From JASMTM01 sp046483075 (GTDB taxonomy: Bacteria; Thermotogota; Thermotogae; Petrotogales; Kosmotogaceae): a stretch of 64,000 nt of DNA. Numbering within the stretch: position 1 is the stretch's first letter; each line of letters begins with the position of its first letter. The position numbers and the translations under genes were made by a program. The DNA lies in assembly GCA_046483075.1 (NCBI GenBank), contig JAWODV010000112.1, positions 1 to 64,000 on the forward strand, in the 5' to 3' direction. This document shows positions 63,501 to 64,000 of the stretch, piece after piece. The notes beneath the pieces were generated by a model, which saw nothing but the letters and a program-made list of their open reading frames with translations, searched no databases and was not told the origin of the DNA.

Positions 63501-64000
63501 TTATCTTTAACGACAAACAGAGAGTTTATTACTGACACTCTTTCTTCTTGTTTAAATGTTATTTCTTCAAGTTTTTTATAAGTTTTATCTATCTCGCCGA
63601 GGTAATAATGGGCAATGATCTCATAGTAAAAATTCACGGGTTTTTTTAAGTCCTGTTGAAACTCTTCGCTTATCTGAATAAATTCATCAAGCCTTGAAAC
63701 TGAACCTTCAACCAATGAAGCCCTAAACTGATTCTCGGCAAGTTTCTCCAGTAAATATGGAATTAATGAATTTGGATAATTTGCATTTTTTATATATTCT
63801 TTTATGAAATTCACCGCTCCAACATAATTTTTTTCATTGGTTAGCTCTTCAATTTTTGAATCAAGCGAGCGAACAATTATGGATTTTCTGTCAAAAAAGT
63901 CTATTGCTTGTAGCTCGATAAAGAATTCTCCAGGTTCCTGTAATGTCAACCTTATAGTAGACTGATCTCTAAAAAGCTCTTTTTTGCTAAAAAGTACGTT
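60560..64000 (-). CDS. Very large secreted protein with TPR-like solenoid, Ig repeats and DUF2135-like domain; 5' end outside window
   Basis: The frame is open to the last base, so the N-terminus is missing; 1146 residues are present. Residues ~30-310 form TPR-like helical pairs (e.g. NPEKALEIIEDIAVNTFEPF). Then come Ig-like units ending in EDIAGNITSEE, VDLAGNSSSRV, EDGSGNVREL, IDIAGRKTEKI and, at the end, QDIAGNVTEKTLRW. At ~840-940 is a DUF2135-like domain (LSWSAMGADLDLFVREPGG ... KYEIKVHYFNA). The signal peptide and start must lie to the right. It is the first visible gene of the run. Confidence 0.75.
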   Translation of the reverse strand, partial: NVLFSKKELFRDQSTIRLTLQEPGEFFIELQAIDFFDRKSIIVRSLDSKIEELTNEKNYVGAVNFIKEYIKNANYPNSLIPYLLEKLAENQFRASLVEGSVSRLDEFIQISEEFQQDLKKPVNFYYEIIAHYYLGEIDKTYKKLEEITFKQEERVSVINSLFVVKDNPEKALEIIEDIAVNTFEPFATRIYIEALLSLGEDEKVTKFCEMLIESKTDDPFMLSNIFLGGFYTENIDLLDKVISLMEPFESLKPLKTYWNYNRLNLMGNLSEANDVLESATIYPNIVKAKLLSFSITKLDNLFEELKNIDPVDTRFLSLLEKPSLEASLSLEIPVELPYITKLQRDISIRGRSSLSIFTPFFLENKRMKTYVDPFIIFFRGFSSYTPKQGKYSAKLGIINVDGSKIAEILVDIIYDKVSPIIKVERFFYTSHNTFTFEAEIVDDTEIEKVLLDGTDADYKVVNGKYNITYELDRKSEELTLTAEDIAGNITSEELYIIYDINSPEISIKGRSFTGERQAKLVVSAFDDTGLQSITIQDKEYRAEGKKTFEESIFVELEEDESKTVKVEAVDLAGNSSSRVFTVEQDNEPPEVEITLSSQVVYDLAEITVTATDISGIKRITVGEITRDYDNPNSLKENFRFSLNESQDVIILVEDGSGNVRELSRYLYVDKMSPLIEPELVYDEGSIESVMINFKDDSGLKYLQLGDKIYKLAGERERTLSVSTNVISEPIKLAAIDIAGRKTEKILKWLDIKMDRGFENTVGTERITLSAQVEGPEIEDGVAEITVGETSYSVPITDNKFSQNIILEKGNNKIFITVKSKKGIGGLSLETNYITGQPALKITLSWSAMGADLDLFVREPGGAIVSYKNRSSREGGYLTTDERIYQDKLHKVEEYILRYGEDYIPPDGKYEIKVHYFNAKKYDESVRFKLDIEGYDISVEKTATLTYFDPYNSDWFSYGIDWYDAGLVSLKLPDREIPEIATNLNENILSDENIIDYTITASDNKGLDRIITNTDFWRVTEQEYRFYGKKNVTFSEKRFFPEGESLLYIKVVDIYGLTDDFVYNIYVDTTSPMVSSEVTQIENNKVKLILKVSDNHKLDWIKIDSYKIDAENLKEFEVERIFREDKGEVHITAQDIAGNVTEKTLRW

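Overview
The window is an AT-rich, gene-dense bacterial chromosome segment. The run ffh-rpsP-khpA-rimM-trmD-SPOUT methyltransferase-rplS-lepB matches, from memory, the order of the Thermotoga maritima genes around TM1565-TM1572, and the sufC-B-D-S-U order also matches Thermotoga. With a secreted GH57 enzyme, a DUF151 nuclease and many large secreted Ig/VWA proteins, this points to the Thermotogota, probably a Kosmotoga/Petrotoga-like lineage. The genus cannot be settled by eye. No rRNA, insertion sequence, prophage or CRISPR array is visible, and no gene-free stretch exceeds about 210 bases.

Layout. 1-5.85 kb (+): a giant repetitive protein cut by the left edge, then ptb and a terminator. 5.98-6.87 kb (+): a Ser/Thr kinase. 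6.86-10.18 kb (-): thiI, plsC, DUF151 nuclease, polyprenyl synthase. 10.26-12.31 kb (+): TPR protein, membrane protein, nitrilase-family enzyme. 12.32-13.74 kb (+): tRNA-Lys and infC-rpmI-rplT behind an attenuator-like leader. 13.77-23.73 kb (+): OsmC, mrp, mtnA, pullulanase, glyA, upp, secreted GH57, tdk. 23.93-28.95 kb (+): the ffh-to-lepB translation/secretion operon. tRNA-Ser (-) and folE2-rsmG-rsmI-M50 protease (+) follow to 31.9 kb. 31.9-36.1 kb (-): punA, nrnA and a secreted VWA-like/Ig protein. 36.2-41.4 kb (+): acpP, rluD, a membrane peptidase, a polytopic membrane protein and a PEGA protein. rluB (-) then lies opposite recJ, a small Cys protein, yqgF and tRNA-Arg (+). A DUF368 transporter (-) lies opposite the sufCBDSU operon (+). 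52.3-64 kb (-) is one run of four large secreted proteins ending in an aminotransferase gene and cut by the right edge.

How it works together. Most of the window is housekeeping: translation and RNA modification, protein export, Fe-S assembly, nucleotide salvage and alpha-glucan use. The unusual part is a set of secreted proteins that share modules: an N-terminal strand motif, VWA domains with intact or degenerate MIDAS, a DUF2135-like 'ADLDL' domain, 'DIAGN' Ig repeats and a C-terminal 'HPG...NSDG' repeat module. Four lie in the operon at the right end and one beside nrnA. They look like parts of a cell-surface assembly, perhaps related to the outer sheath (toga). That is inference from the sequence and is the best candidate here for an undescribed system. 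Smaller points are infC initiating at ATT/ATC, a predicted antiterminator in its leader, a yqgF reading frame that ends inside tRNA-Arg, and RecJ with a long helicase-like tail lacking a P-loop.
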